From positions 1,837,501 to 1,901,500 of the forward strand of contig JBBBDQ010000420.1 in assembly GCA_037127315.1 (NCBI GenBank): a stretch of DNA of 64,000 bases, written 5' to 3'. This DNA comes from Ascarosepion bandense (Eukaryota > Mollusca > Cephalopoda > Sepiida > Sepiidae). Position 1 is the first letter of the stretch; every line of letters starts with the position of its first letter. Under the pieces are notes generated by a model that saw only the letters and a program-made list of their open reading frames with translations, did no database searches and was not told the origin of the DNA. A program made the position numbers and the translations under genes. Shown here piece after piece: positions 53,756 to 64,000 of the stretch.

Positions 53756-54985
53756 TATAAATTTTTATAGTTTTAAAGTTATGCTTTGGTGATTGTACTT
53801 TTGAAAGTTGTGCTTGTTTTGTGTCTGACTCATATGCTTCACGAGTTCTTCCTTGGTTTCTTGCATAATATTCTTGTTTTCCGTAAAACAATTCGGTTGA
53901 TTGTTTTTAGGCTCGAATATCATTCTGCTAATATTCGGACTGATTATTTCGGCGATTATTGCGATCTAAACCCTTCCTCTATGTTATGGAAATTCTGTCT
54001 TGTTTGTCATTGTAAATATTGTACTGTTCTGTGTGTATACGTTTAGCACCGGATATTGTGCTGAATAATACCGTAGCACACTTTCTCAGTGCATCGTATC
54101 AACCTCGGCGATCCAACAACATGATAAAAATGAAACGGAAACTTTTTTTTTATATTAAAAAGTCAAACTTTTTGCGTCGTTTTTTTTTTCTGACCAGAAG
54201 AGCTGATCAGATAAAGATGTTAAATGCCTATCGAATTATGATTATTTTCATTCGAGACAACAGATTGCAATTGAAGAAAAAACATCACCAGTGAAATTAA
54301 AACAACTACGGAATATAAAGGGTGAAAATTGTATTCGATGCCTTGAAATTTTGGAAATGGGTGAAAGAACTGAAACCATGGAAACATAATTGAAATCAGC
54401 AAAAATATTATTGGTGGGGGGGGGGGTTAGAAAAATTAGGGCATTTCCTATGGGTTGATCCCTTATGAGAACTAGAAAATACTGGCTTACTTTAAATGAG
54501 AAAAAACCCGTTATTAATTACTGACACGTTACATAATTCTGAACAGAAGCGGTTTTACGTCAGAAATTGAAGGTATATTAAAGCGGAGTTATTAAGTGCA
54601 CATGTCAACACCGTTAAATCAATTTCAAAATGTCTCTCGTAATTTGTACTTTATTTTAAAGTAAATGAATTACTTTTTCACCACTAGATTTTCTATTAAT
54701 AAGCTTCAGATTCTAAAATCTATGTAGAATTGAAATATACTTTCTTTATTTGAGTCTCGGCCTCAAATAATCATACGTTAATATAATAATCTTTGAAAAT
54801 TAAAAAAGCTCAAATTGGAAGAAGGGAGTTTCTTAAAATGATTTATTATTGGTAGACTCAATCTTAACAACACAAAATTCGAAACAAAAAATGGTGAGTA
54901 TAAACAGTACCCTAAAAGGTAACAACTACCCAGGGTGCATGACAATATCTCTAACGAAGGTGGAAGGGTGGGTGCATGAGGATAG
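53756..54985. other. AT-rich spacer
   Basis: A G10-11 run at about 54417-54427. Short frames at 53786-54294 have no domain. I see no supported gene or repeat. Confidence 0.35.
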
Positions 54986-55021
54986 CAACACTTAGAAAAA
55001 GCCTCGGTCTGCCTATCCTAG

Positions 55022-55261
55022 ATGAAAGGATTATCGGAGAAAATACAAAGGATTTGTAGTCCATATAACATTAACTTTAAAAAGTGGTTCTATATTTCGC
55101 AGACACCTCTGCCGATTAGACCCCTAATACAGAAAAAGATGACTAAGAGCTGTGTGTACGGAATTTTATGTAGCTGTGAAAAGAAATATGAAGGAGAAAT
55201 GGGCCGCTCTCTTAAAGTAAGGCTGCGAGAACATTGCAAAGCCGTAACATTAGGTGAAATA
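55022..55261 (+). pseudogene. GIY-YIG endonuclease fragment of a Penelope-like element
   Basis: GLSEKIQRICSPYNINFKK is the connector. SCVYGILCSCEKKYEGEMG is the GIY-YIG motif pair in its Penelope form (Y-G-I...Y-E-G-E), followed by RSLKVRLREHCKAV, containing the conserved arginine region. In Penelope-like retroelements this domain nicks the target DNA. The catalytic C-terminal part is separated by the inserted transposon, so the protein cannot be made. Confidence 0.8.
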
Positions 55262-56055
55262 CACTGCGAGCCAGAATTATATGCAAATCGATTTTTTTAT
55301 TCTAACTTGTTCTTATGACCACCAAACACTACATTGACTTCATTAAGGAACACCTCGAATCCTGGCACAAGAAGAAGAATTTGTCATTCCGGAAAAAGAT
55401 GGTATTCATGCATGATAATGTACCGTCTCATGCTGCAAGGATAACCATTGAATATTTGGAAAGTGTTTTTGCCAGACATGGGAAAATAATGCAATTGCTA
55501 AGCTGTTCTCCAGATTTAAATCCCATCACAAATCTGTGGAGCATCTTAAAAAGGAAGATTTACTCTGGATGAAGGCAGTACACCTCCAAGGATGACCTCT
55601 GGAATGCCATTCTGGCTGCTGTCAAAGAAATTTCATCAGATGAAATCAAAAGTTTAACATCTTCAATGGACCAAAGGTTTTTTCTCTTGTTAGTAAAAAT
55701 GGCAATTATATACAATATTGATTGTACTATGAAACCATATTGAAGAAGTTTGTTCTGTATTATTGTTGTTCCCAAATTACATATTCCTAAAATAATCAAT
55801 GTTCTAATTTTCTGTCATCACTTCACAATATTTGACACTTAAGCAATGATTTGCATATAAAGTTCGCACGCTGAAACAGGCTGCAAGTCACCAAAATGAC
55901 TGCCATTTGCTTACTATTGAACAGATTAGATTAGCATTTTAGATTTGCACATGTGTTAGTGTTGTGATATAACGTGACAAGTTTCACTAATTTTTATTAA
56001 AAACTGTCGAAGTTAGAACAAAAAATTGATTTGCATATAATTCTGGCACGCGGTG
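55262..56055 (+). mobile_element. Tc1/mariner-family transposon, internally deleted
   Basis: Terminal inverted repeats of about 36 bp: CACTGCGAGCCAGAATTATA at 55262 and its complement TATAATTCTGGCACGCGGTG ending at 56055. They are flanked by TA at 55260-55261 and 56056-56057, the target duplication of this superfamily. A further, partial copy of the right end (GATTTGCATATAAAGTTCGC, about 55848) suggests an inverted-repeat/direct-repeat end. Length 794 bp, too short for a full transposase. Confidence 0.92.
55315..55730 (+). pseudogene. Tc1-family transposase C-terminal half
   Basis: Residues 1-85 read up to KRKIYSG, then TGA at 55570. The same frame continues RQYTSKDDLWNAILAAVKEI. The second catalytic Asp is in MHDNVPSHAA (residue 34). 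The third acidic residue should be in SPDLNPIxNLW; here x is Thr (residue 72), so the catalytic triad is broken. Spacing from Asp to that position is 37 residues, closer to DD37 groups than to DD34E. The N-terminal DNA-binding domain and the first Asp are deleted. Confidence 0.88.
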
Positions 56056-56354
56056 TAGAAAAATTAGGCGTAGCTGACAACATATGGTGCGAGAAAAGAA
56101 GGTTACGATTCCCTTTTGGATGAAGTTGATATAATTGATAGAGAACACCATTGAAAACTAAAGGAATCATTGCATATTCTGGGCCACAAAAATTTCCTAA
56201 GACAGCCAAACATAAAAATGAATACAATATGGGAATCAGTAATACGGAGTGCTAGAGACAACCATCAGCTTCAAAGATTGCTCTATGAGCTCTAGTAAAA
56301 AAAAAAATGATTATTGAGACATTAGGTTTATAAGGCTAAAAAATAAATACACAT

Positions 56355-56470
56355 GTTTTCAAGGACATGTCTCAGTGGTTAGTTCCAGTGACTTGATCAA
56401 AAACTTATGAGTTCAATACCTAGCTACAGCAGTAATTAAAAAAATAACTTTGACAGTTGGGTTCAAGGGA
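56355..56470 (+). mobile_element. SINE-3 tRNA-like head
   Basis: GTCTCAGTGGTTAGTTCCAG and CTTATGAGTTCAATACCTAG are A- and B-box-like at tRNA spacing. A related minus-strand copy lies at 15322-15402. Confidence 0.5.
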
Positions 56471-56789
56471 GATAACTACATGGCCTCCGGAAATAGCATC
56501 GCACGTAGAATGAGAATGATATACCCTAGTGATCGAAATAAAGGGTTCGGTTCGTACAACGGCTTAAACGGCGTAAACATAGCAATATAAATAATAGAAA
56601 ATTCGCCGATGACACCGTTTCAATGGCAATGTGTTAAAAAACACTAAATTTCATTAGAAGGAAGAAGAATACTGACTTGTGGTATCTGTCCTATTATATG
56701 GCATTGAATGATTGACAATTTCCTCACAGATGAAGAAGACACGAAAAGAAAATCTACAAAGGATTCCGAAAGAAAGTAGTTAAAAAGAA
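56471..56789. other. Spacer
   Basis: No supported feature. Confidence 0.3.
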
Positions 56790-57305
56790 ATTTGAGTTTG
56801 AGTTTGATTTTGTTTAACGGCATATCAATCTCTGTGAGTTATTTGATGCCAGAAAGGTGGGGCTTTAAGATATTTTTTGAATGTTCAGATTATGATGAAA
56901 ATTTTTTTTAAAATTATTTTAGAAAACTGAATATATTTTCTAGTTTTATATTAAAAATTTATTACTTGTAATCATTTTTTTCCTTCCAAAATGTGTTATG
57001 GTAATAATTTTTTCCTTAAACAATCTGTTATGGTAAGAATTCTTTCCTTTAAAAGTGTATTGTTGGTAATATTTTTTCTTCAAAAATGTATATTGTTCTA
57101 TAACAATATACATTTATTGGTCTATTTATATAATTTCATAGTGTTTTGACCCCAGTTTCGGGGAGTCAACTATCAGGGGCTACCACTCCGGGTCAGGGTG
57201 AACCTGGAAACAACAGCAATTAAGAGGTGATTCCATGCTCCTCACAACCTCTGAATAAGAAACCTTGCTGCCGGATGCAGTTTACCGTCATACCCAGAAC
57301 CTTGA
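56790..57305 (-). repeat. Repeat family C, copy 3
   Basis: TTGAGTTTGAGTTTGATTTT near 56791 to GCCGGATGCAGTTTACCGTC at about 57271 is the reverse of 47286-47930. Internal AATGTGTTATGGTAATAAT units mirror the ATTCCCAACAATG units of copy 2. Confidence 0.75.
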
Positions 57306-57600
57306 AAAGAAGATAATTGAAAAGACTAATAAATCTATATGAAAAAATTAATTTCCGTTATTTTAAATATGTTTAAAGCACCAATATTTTTCGAAAAGAA
57401 AAACCTAACACGGTTTTCTAATGTTTTCAATAAATACTTTAGTAGTATTATAGTAAAGGTGAAATAAGAATAAATTCCATTCATCCACTCATATCAAATT
57501 CGGAGAACTGAGGAAAAAGAAGAAAATGAATTTGCGGAACTTTTTATAAAAATATTTGTTTTATAATCATTTTAACAGACGTAGGATGTTACAGTGAGGA
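57306..57600. other. AT-rich spacer
   Basis: No supported feature. Confidence 0.3.
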
Positions 57601-57881
57601 ACAGAGAGAGAAAGAAAGCAAGGCACAGGGGATGTCAAAAAAAGACAAGAGATGGATGGAAATTAAGGAGATAGAAAATGGCAATTGACGTTGAATTTAA
57701 GTTCATGGAGATTGTAGCTATCAGAGAAACAAGTAAACTGAAGAGTTCAAGTTGCAGTTGCATCTATTTCGACGGTAAAAGCGTGAGACCTGAATGCCAG
57801 GGGAAACAGGAGAAAAAAAAACGCTCGTCCGAACAGTTGTCATGAAATACGTGTAGAAAAGACAGAGGAAATCCATATCTT
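57600..57881 (-). mobile_element. LINE-A relic, 3' side of an interrupted copy
   Basis: GAATTTAAGTTCATGGAGAT, AGTTGCAGTTGCATCTATT and GGTAAAAGCGTGAGACC are the complement of the pol tail and UTR. It continues beyond LINE-B at 58432-58520. Confidence 0.75.
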
Positions 57882-58431
57882 CTTCTTCTATGTGCCTTGT
57901 TCTTTCAGGGCGTAGGCGATCATGGCTTTCCACGATTCCCTATCCCTGGTGGCTCTTAGCATGCTTTCTCCTGTAACACTACGCAACGCCCGTTCTACGA
58001 TCCACCTGCTCACTCCCTTCAAATACATTATCCGCTGTTTTCCCCTGCCTCTTTTTCCGTCTATCTGCCCTGTTAGTATCAGATTCTCCAAGCCCTTTTT
58101 CCTCATCGCATGTCCCAGGAACTTCAGTTGTCTCTTTTTTATGTTCAATATTAATTACCTTTTCGTTTCCATCATTTCCAAGACCTCATCATTGCTCACA
58201 TGATCGGTTCATGATATTCACAGTATCCTTCTGTAGAACCACATTTCAGTTGCTTCAAGTTTTTCCTTCATTTTTGATGATATAGTCCAGCATTCACTGC
58301 CATATTAAAGAACTGACTTCACATAGCAATCGAGTACTCTCTTCTTTGTTTCTAGTGAAAGTTTCCTGTCTCCTAATACTTTACTCAGCTTCTGGAATGA
58401 GTCTTTCGCCATGCCAATTCGAACACGTCGG
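57882..58431 (-). mobile_element. LINE-B inserted into LINE-A
   Basis: The 3' end (CATAGAAGAAGAAGA on the minus strand) joins LINE-A at 57882. Upstream segments read NDEVLEMMETKR, then YGSECWTI-like and LGDRKLSLETKK. LINE-A resumes at 58432, so this is a nested insertion and LINE-B moved later than this LINE-A copy. Confidence 0.85.
57888..58148 (-). pseudogene. LINE-B pol C-terminal frame, best copy
   Basis: 86 residues: MNIKKRQLKFLGHAMRKKGL, ENLILTGQIDGKRGRGKQR, MYLKGVSRWIVERAL, LRATRDRESWKAMIAYALK. It is uninterrupted to its natural end (KEQGT). Frames upstream contain stops, so no full protein is possible. Confidence 0.85.
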
Positions 58432-58520
58432 TGAAAAAGTGACTTAAGGTGGGTTGCCAAGTCAGGATCGGTTATATTGCAGATCCCTTTTTGGATTTTG
58501 TCGAGAACCTCAAGATGAAT
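58432..58520 (-). mobile_element. LINE-A relic, 5' side of the interrupted copy
   Basis: GGTTGCCAAGTCAGGATCGG and GCAGATCCCTTTTTGGATTT are the complement of the DKIQ-RICN and DLATRL coding segment of LINE-A. Confidence 0.8.
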
Positions 58521-58554
58521 AGAAGGTGAACAACTGAATTTCTGGGACTTATTA

Positions 58555-58735
58555 ACCTAATGTTCATATTGCAATTTTTGATGTTAATGGTTTTCTCTAG
58601 TATTTTTGATGTTAATGGTTTTCTCTAGTAATTTTTTACTAGAGTTCATATTACAATTTTTGATTTTTGATTTCAGTTTTCTCTAGTATTTTTTACCAGA
58701 GCTTATAATGCAATTTTAACACTAATGGTTATAAA
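58555..58735 (+). repeat. Short tandem and dispersed duplications
   Basis: TTTTTGATGTTAATGGTTTT-CTCTAGTA occurs twice in tandem (about 58576 and 58604) and in altered form near 58677, with CTAGTATTTTTTACCAGAG and TACTAGAGTTCATATT as partly inverted partners. Confidence 0.75.
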
Positions 58736-58764
58736 TAATGATAGACAAATATTGGAGAGTCTGC

Positions 58765-58868
58765 AATCTAATTGATCCCTTTTTGTTCTTCTCCCCTTCC
58801 ACTCGACACTTATGGAACCCCTGCGCACCAGTGGCAGTACTGCCTTGCTTGGGGTGAAATGATTATAA
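58765..58868 (+). mobile_element. LINE-A 3' UTR end
   Basis: CCCCTGCGCACCAGTGGCAG to GCCTTGCTTGGGGTGAAATG, then an A-rich tail: the canonical LINE-A terminus. Confidence 0.85.
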
Positions 58869-59022
58869 AAAAAGATCATATAATCTGTTGCATGATCATT
58901 TCCTCTTCATGACAAATCGTTAAAACTACGGAATCAAATAATTCCGATTTATTTTCCTTAAGCAAGCTGGTGAAGACAACTTTAAGTGGGAAAATAAACT
59001 CCTTATATTATTTTGAAGGCTG

Positions 59023-59320
59023 TGCGTTGTAGTGCAGTGGGTATCAGCTAGAAGCGAAAAATCGGAGCGCCGAGCTCGAAATCTAATTGAATTTGTTGCA
59101 TTCACTTACGCGCAAGTACCTTTGGAAAAGCTATTAATCCGTCATGTCTCCCTCCACCTATGGATTAAATAGCAAAACAGAATGATTCTATAGCCTTGGT
59201 TGACAACTAGTTTACAGTAGAAACTAATAGCAACTTACTGCGGGAAAATCTTTTGCTCAGTCAGTTATGTCTCTTTCGAGACATGATCACCCAAAATCAC
59301 TTATAGCAATTAACTTATCT
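59023..59320 (+). mobile_element. SINE-1, full length, diverged
   Basis: CTGTGCGTTGTAGTGCAGTG to GATCACCCAAAATCACTTAT. The B box is changed to GAGCTCGAAATCT, so the promoter is weak. Confidence 0.88.
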
Positions 59321-59324
59321 TATT

Positions 59325-60900
59325 TTGTTAAAATTTTCTGTTTCTAATTATTGTTAGATTTTTAGACAGTGCATCCTTTATTAATCTTCCTGGAGGTATT
59401 ATGCAGGTACATGGAGGTATTATGCAGGTACATGGAGGCTTTCCCAAGAACAGGATTCTTGCACCTAATCTCTTCTCTGATCAAGCTTTAACAGTTCAAT
59501 GTGGGGAATTTTCAATACTTAAAAAAAATAAATAAATAAAACAAGCGATTATCATTTCATCATACATTGACCATCTATTTACTCTCAATTTCACACTCAA
59601 CCTTTAGTAGAATTCATATATACGATCTATTGCTAATTCTATCTGCCCAAAGAGAACTTAACATTTGAATTACATTTACATGAGACAAAAGAGAGTGTAG
59701 GATTAGCCTATAAGGCTATCGACCCCTTTCTCATATAAATAGTTTTTCTTGGAACAGTCCATCATTATTAACAGACCAATCACGGTGTGTTTTTCAATTC
59801 CTTACTATTTCATTGGACAATATATACTTTTGGCGTAAAATTTCAACATGCCTTTCTGAGCCACTTTTAAGTTCAAAAAAGTATATACGGTACAAACTTT
59901 ATTCAGAAATCAGTGAATGCTCAACTGCTAACAGAATCCACGCTAATCTTTTCCTTGAACATTTTTTACTAGCAAACTGACCTTTTCACGCTCACCAAAC
60001 ATCAATTCTCATCAGCGCAATATACAGATTCTTATTCACTCACTTCAAACATCAACAAGTAAAGAACTTTATCAACGAGAATTCTATATAATTTTACCAA
60101 ATAAGTAATTTGCTTATATCATAGTTTAAATTCTCAATTGCACAAACGTACAAACATTTTACTCTTACTTGTTGACTTGCAACTCTTAACCAATATAAGT
60201 TTAATTTGAATATCTCACTATTAATACGAATCAATTCACCTTAATTCAAAAAGTGAAATTTAAACAACTTACTTCAAAAAGTTAAGAGAGAAAAAAATGT
60301 TCATTTGAAACAAATCTAAGGTACGTAACTTACTTGTCCTTAAATAATATTCTTTTATTGAACATTTTATGTTAACACTAAAATTTTATTTACGTACATA
60401 CAAAACTGAACTTTGTCAGAAAGACTTTTCCTGAACTGAACTTTCAACTCATTAAATATTCTTTCAACACAATTGGCCGACAATTTTTCTGTGTACAGAT
60501 ATCAACCAAATTTTGTTATTATTCTGTATAAAATTATTTGTTATTTTTATTCCTACACTGTTTCTTTCTGGTTATTTAAAACTCTTTGCTCGTATGCAAC
60601 TTTTATTAAGTTTTGTTTGTGGATGTGGGTAGACTCACGCAGACATCATACATTCAAAACCTTCTGAAACACATTCCATTTTTACCCATAAATCCCCAAC
60701 AAGTGTATCACTATTACCTTATTTACCTGACGTGATAGGGTTCAAAATTGTTTGCGCAGTTTTAGTAGGGGAACTTATTTTCCTCACTGCAGCCTCTTTC
60801 TCGACTAACGTTGCAAGTCTATTGTCACTCTATCACCATTTCCATAGTAAAAGTACAGAGGAGCTTTATTCTTGAGATCGACCAGTTTCAGACATTTTCT
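59325..60900. other. Long AT-rich spacer
   Basis: Contains a 21-bp tandem duplication (CATGGAGGTATTATGCAGGTA at 59408-59450; given as CATGGAGGTA and TTATGCAGGTA). Otherwise no gene, RNA or repeat boundary was recognised. The frame at 60473-60667 has no domain. Confidence 0.4.
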
Positions 60901-60929
60901 GCCGAGACATATTATACCACTTGCATAGA

Positions 60930-61260
60930 TCTAAATCATTCGCATTTCTCCCGTAATCCAGATGTAAGAAGGTTTCATTCAACAAGCTTTTTTCTATAGA
61001 ACTGCTAATTTGTGATACAGACTTCCTCTTGAATGCTTCCTAGAACAATATAATATTAACCTCATCAAGTCAAAGATCAGGCCGTTATTTATTTTCACAA
61101 TCTTCAATTTCTTGATAAAAAAGACGAAGCTCGAGCTGTTGATCTTGATATCTCGAAAATATTTGACGGAGTTTGGCATGCTGTGTCCAGAGCTACGGTG
61201 TTTCTGGACGATTGTTTGATTTAATCTAATTGTTCCAATCCAATCGAAAAAATGAAGGTT
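60930..61260 (+). mobile_element. LINE-A relics, two pieces
   Basis: A pol tail piece (RFHSTSFF, then YRTANL and PLECFLEQYN) is joined to an RT piece DLDISKIFDGVWHAV (about 61138-61185), an altered form of the conserved LDISKAFDxVWH motif. Confidence 0.65.
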
Positions 61261-61296
61261 ATTTTGAACGGGTAAACTTCAAGAGCTTTTCATACA

Positions 61297-61832
61297 AATT
61301 TTTTTTTTTTAATCATTTCACCCCGAGCAAGGCGGAAACACCAGTGATGTGCAGGGGGCTACATAAATGTAAAAAGATTAATTAGAAAAGATTGAGGAGT
61401 ACAAACTAGTTAGAAAGGAACAACAGAAAGCTGAGAAAGCAGGTGCGATGACAGATACATAGGTGGAGAGAAAGGGAAGGTTATACAGGGGAGGGGAGAG
61501 AGCTAGAGGCCAGTGGTTAGTAGATGAGTATTGACTTTGCATTTAAATTTCTGGAGGTTGTAGTCGTCAGGAAAGCAAGAATACGGGAGCGAGTTCCACA
61601 GGAGGGAAGTGCGAGAGAAGAAGCTGCAGGAGTAGAATTGTCGTCTGCATTTGGCTAACCTGACTGTGAATGGGTGGGACCCAGTTGCCAGTTTGGTTGC
61701 ACGAGTAAACACCTGTTGACGAAGCATCAGTGACTTAAGCCATGAAAGTATTTATAGAACAAAGTGAGGCCACATTTCGACGATGGGGAAGTGGCTGCAG
61801 TCGAGTCGCCAGATCAGTACCTATCACGAATG
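61297..61832 (-). mobile_element. LINE-A 3' half
   Basis: T run 61300-61310, complement of the LINE-A terminus (TTTCACCCCGAGCAAGGCGG), and the coding tail (61503-61727) with QVFTRATKLATGSHPFTVRL, CSFFSRTSLLWNSLP and LQKFKCKVNTHLL. It is nearly identical to 63006-63440 in inverse orientation. Confidence 0.9.
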
Positions 61833-62325
61833 CAAGCGTCCCTCAAGGTTCTATCCTAGGTCATACGCTTTTTCTGGTCTTCATCAATGATCTTTCTGAT
61901 GTAATCAGTTTCCATGTAGGCATCAATTCAGATGACACCAAAATTTACTCCTGTCTCAGTAAGAAACCTACCAAGGCTGACGAAGTAAATCTGGCCGCTA
62001 CCCTTCAAAATGACCTCCAGTCAGTGATGGAATGTGATAGAAAATAGATCGGGAATTTTAATGCTTTCAAGACGAAGCTGCTCTCCTTTAAACACGATAA
62101 AGAAGCTTTCCTGCCTACCATCAGAATAGATTATACTAGTATCCAGAAACAACACACTTCGCCTCTCAAATTATCTCAGCAGGAATGATTTCGTTGCATT
62201 CATAGCTACATCTATTGCTAGGAAGTTTTGGCTATCGTAATAATGTATTTTACAATCTCCTCTTATGTAGCCCCATGCGCACTTGTGTCAGTACGGCCTT
62301 GCTTGGGGTGAAACGATTATATAAG
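61833..62325 (+). mobile_element. LINE-A reverse transcriptase fragment
   Basis: VPQGSILGHTLFLVFINDL, then NSDDTKIYSCLSKK, where the catalytic YADD tyrosine and alanine are changed to NSDD, then LAATLQNDLQSVMECDRK and a stop. It jumps to the 3' UTR terminus GCCTTGCTTGGGGTGAAACG. It lies head-to-head with the preceding minus copy. Confidence 0.85.
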
Positions 62326-62489
62326 ATTACCAGATTTTAAGAATATATATGGTGAGAGCAAATAAAAGAAATACTTAGAATTTCCATTTTTTCTAAATTT
62401 ATAATTAGTTACCTGACGTTAAGTGTTTATTAATTTTTTATTCCCAGCTCCTTCCTAATCTTGTAAATATAAAATAAAAAAATAAGTCC

Positions 62490-63452
62490 CAAATGAAGCT
62501 GCTCTATTTTAACGACCATAGAGAAACTTTCTTACCTATCATCAGAATGAATGATGCTAGTCCCAAGAGATATCCCCTCCTTGGCCTTAGTCTCTCAAAT
62601 GATCTCAAATGGAATGATTACATAGAATCCATAGCTGCATCTACTGCTAGGAATGTTGGTTCACTGTGTCCGTCCAAGAAGTTTTTCTCTTCAGAATGCA
62701 TTTTGCATATTTATAAATCAACCATTTGTCCGTGCATTAAATACTGTTGCCATATCTGGTCGGTTGCTCCTGTTATTCACCTTAAGGTTCTCGACAAAAT
62801 CCAAAGGTGGATCTGCAATATAATTGTTGTGGATTACAGGTAAAGAAACTCACAAAATAATAAATAACAAAAACAGATATGGAGATAGAAAATGTAAGAT
62901 ATATTGAACGTAATATACAAACTGGAACACGGGTTAGTCAATTTAGGAATACTATTAGTAGAAATAAATATATACATTGTCTGTTCTGTAAATACTTTCA
63001 TGGCTTCTGCTCAGACAAACTTAAGTCACTGGTGCCTCCTCAATAGGTATTTACTCGTGCAACCAAACTGGCAACTGGGTCCCACCCATTCACAGTCAGG
63101 TTAGCCAAATGCAGACGACAATTCTACTCCTGCAGTTTCTTCTCTCGCACTTCCCGCCTGTGGAACTCGCTCCCGTATTCTTACTTTCCTGACGGCTACA
63201 ACCTCCAGAAATTTAAATGCAAAGTCAATACTCATCTACTAACCACTGGACTCTAGCTCCCTCCCCACCCCCTCATAACCTTCCCTTTCTCTCCACCTAT
63301 GTATCTGTCATCTGCTTTCTCAGCTTTCTATTGTTCCTTTCTAACTAGTTTGTACTCCTCACTCTTTTCTAATTAATCTTTTTACATTCATGTAGCCCCC
63401 TGCACATCAGTGGCGTTTCCGCCTTGCTCGGGGTGAAATGATTAAAAAAAAA
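62490..63452 (+). mobile_element. LINE-A RT tail to 3' end, with insertion
   Basis: LLGLSLSNDLKWNDYIES, KSTICPCIKYCCHIWSV and LDKIQRWICNI lead to 62838. An AT-rich insertion of about 145 bases (62840-62985) follows. Coding sequence resumes NTFMASAQTNLSHW and runs to the terminus CCTTGCTCGGGGTGAAATG with an A tail. Confidence 0.9.
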
Positions 63453-63667
63453 ATACAGTCTTGAAATGAAATAGTATGTCCGGGTAAATGATTCTAGCTG
63501 AGTGGAGCTCAGAGCAACTACAATTGTGATTCCAGATCCAACAAACTAAACTCTCTCACCAAATAAACAACTCAACTGCCGTTCTCTCTATAGGTAGGAT
63601 TATATGTACACACAGAACAGTCCATTATTCCATACAAAAAGGGGGCGATCCCAAAACAATCTTGATT
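63453..63667. other. Spacer
   Basis: No supported feature. Confidence 0.3.
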
Positions 63668-63995
63668 TAGCAGCTCCCCTTCAATCACTTTCTTACAGAC
63701 GTGAGGTGGTTTCCTTTTACAAATATTTTCATGGCTACTGCTATGATGAGCTTTTTTCCTGGTGATACGACAACATGAATTTAAGCGTGCTACTCAAGTG
63801 CCATCTAGGTCCCACCTGTTTCCTGTTGAAATAGTTAAATTCAACCACCATTTCTACTTTAATGTTTTTTTTTATCGCACTTCTCGTCTGGGGAACTCCC
63901 TTCCGTTTTCTCGCTTCCCAGATAAAAATAATCAGTCGTCAATCGCTGTCTTTTATATACTTTAATTCCTTTCATCTTTTGTCCTTTCCTTAATA
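63668..63995 (+). mobile_element. LINE-A pol tail relic, at the window edge
   Basis: The frame at 63762-63965 reads RQHEFKRATQVPSRSHLFPV, NVFFYRTSRLGNSLPFSRFP. It is preceded by CAATCACTTTCTTACAGACG, the LSHRRDV region. The end is cut by the window. Confidence 0.85.
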
Positions 63996-64000
63996 CTTAA

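Larger units (their letters stand above)
54990..56296 (+). mobile_element. Penelope-like element 3' part, split by a transposon
   Basis: The left part (54990-55261) encodes the end of the linker and most of a GIY-YIG domain. The right part (56056-56296) continues with FG-DEVDIIDREHH, LKESLHILGHKNF and NTIWESVIRSARDNHQ, ending LYEL and a stop at about 56296. Between them lies a Tc1-family element. The reverse transcriptase part is not present. Confidence 0.75.

Overview
The window is eukaryotic intergenic or intronic DNA, and I find no intact host protein-coding gene in it. The combination of tRNA-derived SINEs, many decayed LINEs, a Penelope-like element with a GIY-YIG domain, K02A2.6-like Ty3/Gypsy proteins, Tc1-like transposons and very large GATA arrays points to a mollusc, most likely an octopus-like cephalopod. 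That assignment is inference from repeat content, not from a gene.

Layout. 1-6178: GATA-derived satellite with three linker types and an internal duplication of about 1.4 kb. 7.3-15 kb: LINE relics, an inverted minisatellite and the first SINEs. 15.8-18 kb: a Helitron-like end, a candidate solo LTR and a 463-base nested palindrome. 18-26.6 kb: LINE and SINE debris, a Tc1-like element, CA/TA/GATA microsatellites, and three copies of a hammerhead ribozyme motif, one fused to a tRNA-like head. 27.2-30.5 kb: a decayed Gypsy retrotransposon (LTR, gag, protease, RT, RNase H; no integrase or 3' LTR). 31-43.8 kb: minisatellites, a palindrome, Helitron-like elements, hairpin-rich repeats and many SINEs, one with an inverted head. 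44.5-47.0 kb: a 113-bp satellite with higher-order structure. 49.9-50.8 kb: a TTC-rich array. 51-58.5 kb: LINE relics, a 5S rRNA-derived sequence beside a SINE, and a Penelope-like element interrupted by a Tc1-family transposon with TA target duplication. 57.6-64 kb: nested and head-to-head copies of one LINE family.

Naming used here. SINE-1: tRNA-headed family of about 310 bp with a conserved body, ending in CTGACTGAC. LINE-A: non-LTR element whose 3' end reads CTTGGGGTGAAATGATTA(n). LINE-B: element whose pol tail carries a GKRGRGKQR-type motif and ends in CATAGAAGAAGA-like sequence. LINE-E: element with a CCHC knuckle and an NRPDIVVK/LIDMAVP-type domain.

The strongest candidate for an undescribed system is the tRNA-like head joined to a hammerhead core at 20776-20910, with a second copy at 25382-25440 whose stem I carries a base change that keeps pairing. 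All repeat-family names are my own readings of motifs; no database search was run.
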